Shown: piece after piece, positions 33,202-34,666 of the stretch | Position numbering within the stretch: the first letter of the stretch is position 1 | Layout: each line of letters starts with the position of its first letter | Source: Clostridia bacterium | GTDB taxonomy: Bacteria > Bacillota > Clostridia > Christensenellales > Borkfalkiaceae | Direction of reading: 5' to 3' | DNA: 34,666 bases | NCBI GenBank assembly: GCA_017626135.1 | Contig: JAGAJI010000017.1 | Coordinates: forward strand, 1 to 34,666 | Program-made: the position numbers and the translations under genes | Notes under the pieces: model-generated | The model's input: only the letters and a program-made list of their open reading frames with translations | Database searches by the model: none | What the model was told of the DNA's origin: nothing

Positions 33202-33247
33202 CCCTTTTTCGTGGCAATAAAATCAAATAAAATTGCATTCAACGCAT

Positions 33248-33284
33248 ACCTGCCCCGTTGGTTTTCACCAACGGGGCAGGTTTT
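33248..33284. terminator. Bidirectional terminator of mnmG and the GT2 gene, built from motif A
   Basis: Perfect 15-bp arms (33248-33262 and 33267-33281) with a 4-nt loop lie between the convergent genes; TTTTCGTT follows on the plus strand. The left arm includes motif A on the minus strand (33247-33256). The right arm repeats its GGGGCAGG on the plus strand. Confidence 0.9.
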
Positions 33285-33307
33285 CGTTCCTCTAAACTCG
33301 TATAAAA

Positions 33308-34243
33308 TTATTGCTCGTCGAAGTTATACTTGTCCGCAACGATATATTTCGGGCGGTTCTGCACCTCGCGATAGATCATGCTCGTGTGGATATTCGCAAC
33401 GCCCTGACAGAGCAAAATGATCGCCGCAAGCAACCCCACGGTCGGGAACAACCACGCCGTCAATCCGCCGAAATTTATCCCACAGCAAGCCAAAACGATA
33501 AACGTGATCAAGCAAGCCGTGCTCAAAACGCCCAGCCCAAGCCCGAGTTTTATGGGGAAGGTGAGGGTGTAATCGGTGTTCGGGAACACCCCCGATTGCG
33601 CCAACTTCACCATCTTTTTGAGGGTGTAATGGGTCTCCCCCGCCACCCGCTCGGGGCGGTCGAACTCGATGAAGGTCTGCTTGAACCCCACCCACGTCGT
33701 CTGCGCGCGCAGAAGTCTGTCGTGCTCCTTCATGGAGAGAATGGCGTCCACCACTTTCCTGTCGTACAGCTTGAAATCCCCCGTATCGGCAGGCATATCC
33801 AACCCCGTGATTCTACGCATGAGGCGGTAGAATACGAACGCCGTTGCCTTCTTGAACACCGTTTCCCCTTTGCGTTTACGGCGCTTGCCGTGCACCACGT
33901 CGTAGCCTTCCTTCCACTTTTCGATCATTTGGAGCGCCACTTCGGGGGGATCTTGCAAGTCGGCGTCCATGGCGATCATCGCCTCGCCGCTCGCCATTTC
34001 CAGTCCGCAAAGAAGAGCCGCCTGTTGCCCGAAATTGCGGGAAAAATTGCACACTTTTACCCGCTTGTCCAAATCCGCAAGTCCACGCAAAATCTCTCTC
34101 GTCGCATCCCTGCTACCGTCGTTTACAAAGATTATCTCGTATTCTTCCTGCAACCCCTTCATCATGGGCGTCACCGCGTCATAGAAAAGCTTTAAGCTCT
34201 TTTCCTCGTTGTAGGCAGGAACGATTAAGGAATATTTCACCAT
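33308..34243 (-). CDS. GT2-family glycosyltransferase (dolichol-phosphate mannosyltransferase-like)
   Basis: This protein of 311 residues has a GT-A catalytic domain and two C-terminal membrane helices. The N-terminal SLIVPAYNEEKSLKLFYD, FVNDGSRDATREIL and the metal-binding DADLQDPPE are typical, as is SRNFGQQAALLCGL. The helices are near residues 228-250 and 260-285, and a basic cytosolic tail ends the protein. This architecture (as in GtrB and YkoT) transfers sugars from nucleotide donors to polyprenyl-phosphate at the cytosolic face, for wall or surface glycans. The donor is unknown. The start is ATG 34243, GAGG 8 nt upstream; a GTG 3 codons earlier overlaps the RBS. It has its own strong promoter. 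Confidence 0.93.
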   Translation of the reverse strand: MVKYSLIVPAYNEEKSLKLFYDAVTPMMKGLQEEYEIIFVNDGSRDATREILRGLADLDKRVKVCNFSRNFGQQAALLCGLEMASGEAMIAMDADLQDPPEVALQMIEKWKEGYDVVHGKRRKRKGETVFKKATAFVFYRLMRRITGLDMPADTGDFKLYDRKVVDAILSMKEHDRLLRAQTTWVGFKQTFIEFDRPERVAGETHYTLKKMVKLAQSGVFPNTDYTLTFPIKLGLGLGVLSTACLITFIVLACCGINFGGLTAWLFPTVGLLAAIILLCQGVANIHTSMIYREVQNRPKYIVADKYNFDEQ

Positions 34244-34263
34244 AGTTTTCACCTCGCACGTCT

Positions 34264-34292
34264 ATTATACTATATCCCTGCGCGTTTGTCAA
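34264..34292 (-). promoter_or_regulatory. Sigma-A promoter of the GT2 gene
   Basis: On the minus strand: TTGACA (34292-34287), 17-nt spacer, TATAAT (34269-34264). Both hexamers are consensus, so the gene is likely well transcribed. Confidence 0.92.
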
Positions 34293-34313
34293 GACTCTTT
34301 TTCAATTTTCCCC

Positions 34314-34342
34314 TTGACAAAAGCAAAACGGCGTGCTATAAT
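34314..34342 (+). promoter_or_regulatory. Orphan consensus promoter on the plus strand
   Basis: TTGACA (34314-34319), 17-nt spacer, TATAAT (34337-34342): a perfect sigma-A pattern facing right. No plus-strand gene follows; the next element is the terminator hairpin at 34377-34406. A transcript from about 34349 would be roughly 60 nt. Confidence 0.75.
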
Positions 34343-34348
34343 GAAACA

Positions 34349-34412
34349 AAAAAACGCCTGTATATGCAACACGCACAAAAAAGTCCTTGGCGAACCAAGG
34401 ACTTTTCTTATT
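34349..34412 (+). ncRNA. Candidate small RNA of about 60 nt
   Basis: The interval from the expected start of the orphan promoter to the T-rich end of the hairpin at 34379-34406 defines a short RNA. It has an A-rich 5' half and a terminal 12-bp hairpin with a CGAA loop. No plausible RBS or protein frame begins within it. It stops just before the purA 3' end. It is a prediction from signals only. Confidence 0.35.
34377..34406. terminator. Terminator after purA, usable in both directions
   Basis: Perfect 12-bp arms AAAAGTCCTTGG/CCAAGGACTTTT flank the loop cgaa. On the minus strand a T-tract (TTTTTTGTG) follows, 16 nt after the purA stop. On the plus strand ttttcttattt follows, a weaker T-tract for the orphan transcript. 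Confidence 0.88.
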
Positions 34413-34422
34413 TGGTATTGTC

Positions 34423-34666
34423 TCAATACATTTCCACGTACGCGTCGCGCTCTGCACCGACGGAGACGTATTTGATCTTACAGCCGCAAGCCTCTTCTAA
34501 ATAACGCACGTAGTCAAGCGCCTCTTTGGGCAAATCCTCCACCTTGCGGCATTTGGAAATATCCGAGTGCCAGCCCTTGACCGTCTTGAACACGGGTTTG
34601 CAATCGTCCAGCACGTCGATGAAGGGGAACTCGTGAATGATCTCGCCGTGGAGCTCGTACGCCACG
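34423..34666 (-). CDS. purA: Adenylosuccinate synthetase, C-terminal end (partial)
   Basis: This frame runs off the right edge and gives the last 81 residues or so of PurA, which condenses IMP and aspartate with GTP hydrolysis in AMP synthesis. The family tail is clear: CKPVFKTVKGWHSDISKCRKVEDLPKEALDYVRYLEEACG, then IKYVSVGAERDAYVEMY, matching the usual P-Y-GW-DIS--R---DLP--A--Y---IE---G end with the R-D of the SVG-ERD motif. A strong terminator follows the stop. Confidence 0.92.
   Translation of the reverse strand, partial: VAYELHGEIIHEFPFIDVLDDCKPVFKTVKGWHSDISKCRKVEDLPKEALDYVRYLEEACGCKIKYVSVGAERDAYVEMY

Overview
The window looks like a chromosomal core-gene region of an endospore-forming, Gram-positive anaerobe of the class Clostridia, with fairly high G+C for that group. 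The evidence is the cluster spoIIGA-sigE-sigG, together with Firmicutes-type gene order (rnc-smc-ftsY, rbgA-rnhB, metG-tatD-rsmA), sigma-A promoters, strong Shine-Dalgarno sites and rho-independent terminators. An uncultured gut lineage is plausible, but the taxonomy is inference. No phage, insertion sequence, CRISPR array, rRNA or tRNA was recognised. No gene-free stretch exceeds 300 bases; the longest (5707-5963, 257 nt) holds a repeat element.

Layout, mostly on the minus strand and read right to left within each unit. (1) 315-3757: ferrous-iron operon feoA-feoB-FeoB-associated protein-LMW phosphatase, with a strong promoter flanked by two TTAACC/GGTTAA palindromes. (2) 3817-8181: ruvB-queA, a repeat element, then a DtxR/MntR-like metalloregulator, an EamA transporter and a flavodoxin-like protein. 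The regulator is the obvious candidate to bind the feo palindromes. (3) 8227-14007: metG-tatD-radical SAM-membrane protein-rsmA. (4) 14051-16450: the sporulation cluster spoIIGA-sigE-sigG. (5) 16486-26881: a roughly 10-kb housekeeping operon asnS-plsX-rnc-smc-ftsY-trmD-rbgA-rnhB-yraN. (6) 26896-29908: recF-HAD hydrolase-vanW. (7) Plus strand 29876-33201: dnaA-mnmG, divergent from recF. (8) 33248-34666: a GT2 glycosyltransferase and the 3' end of purA. The left edge carries the end of an unidentified plus-strand gene.

The genes themselves are ordinary. The unusual content is in short DNA motifs. A 10-mer, GGGGCAGGTA, occurs ten times, seven of them inside coding sequences in different reading frames. 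A related intergenic motif follows gene ends and carries an embedded ATG. Seven tiny hairpins stand in a row between metG and tatD, six of them with the same C-loop-G design. A strong plus-strand promoter near the right end has no gene behind it and runs straight into a terminator. The dispersed motif pair and the hairpin array are the best candidates for something undescribed.
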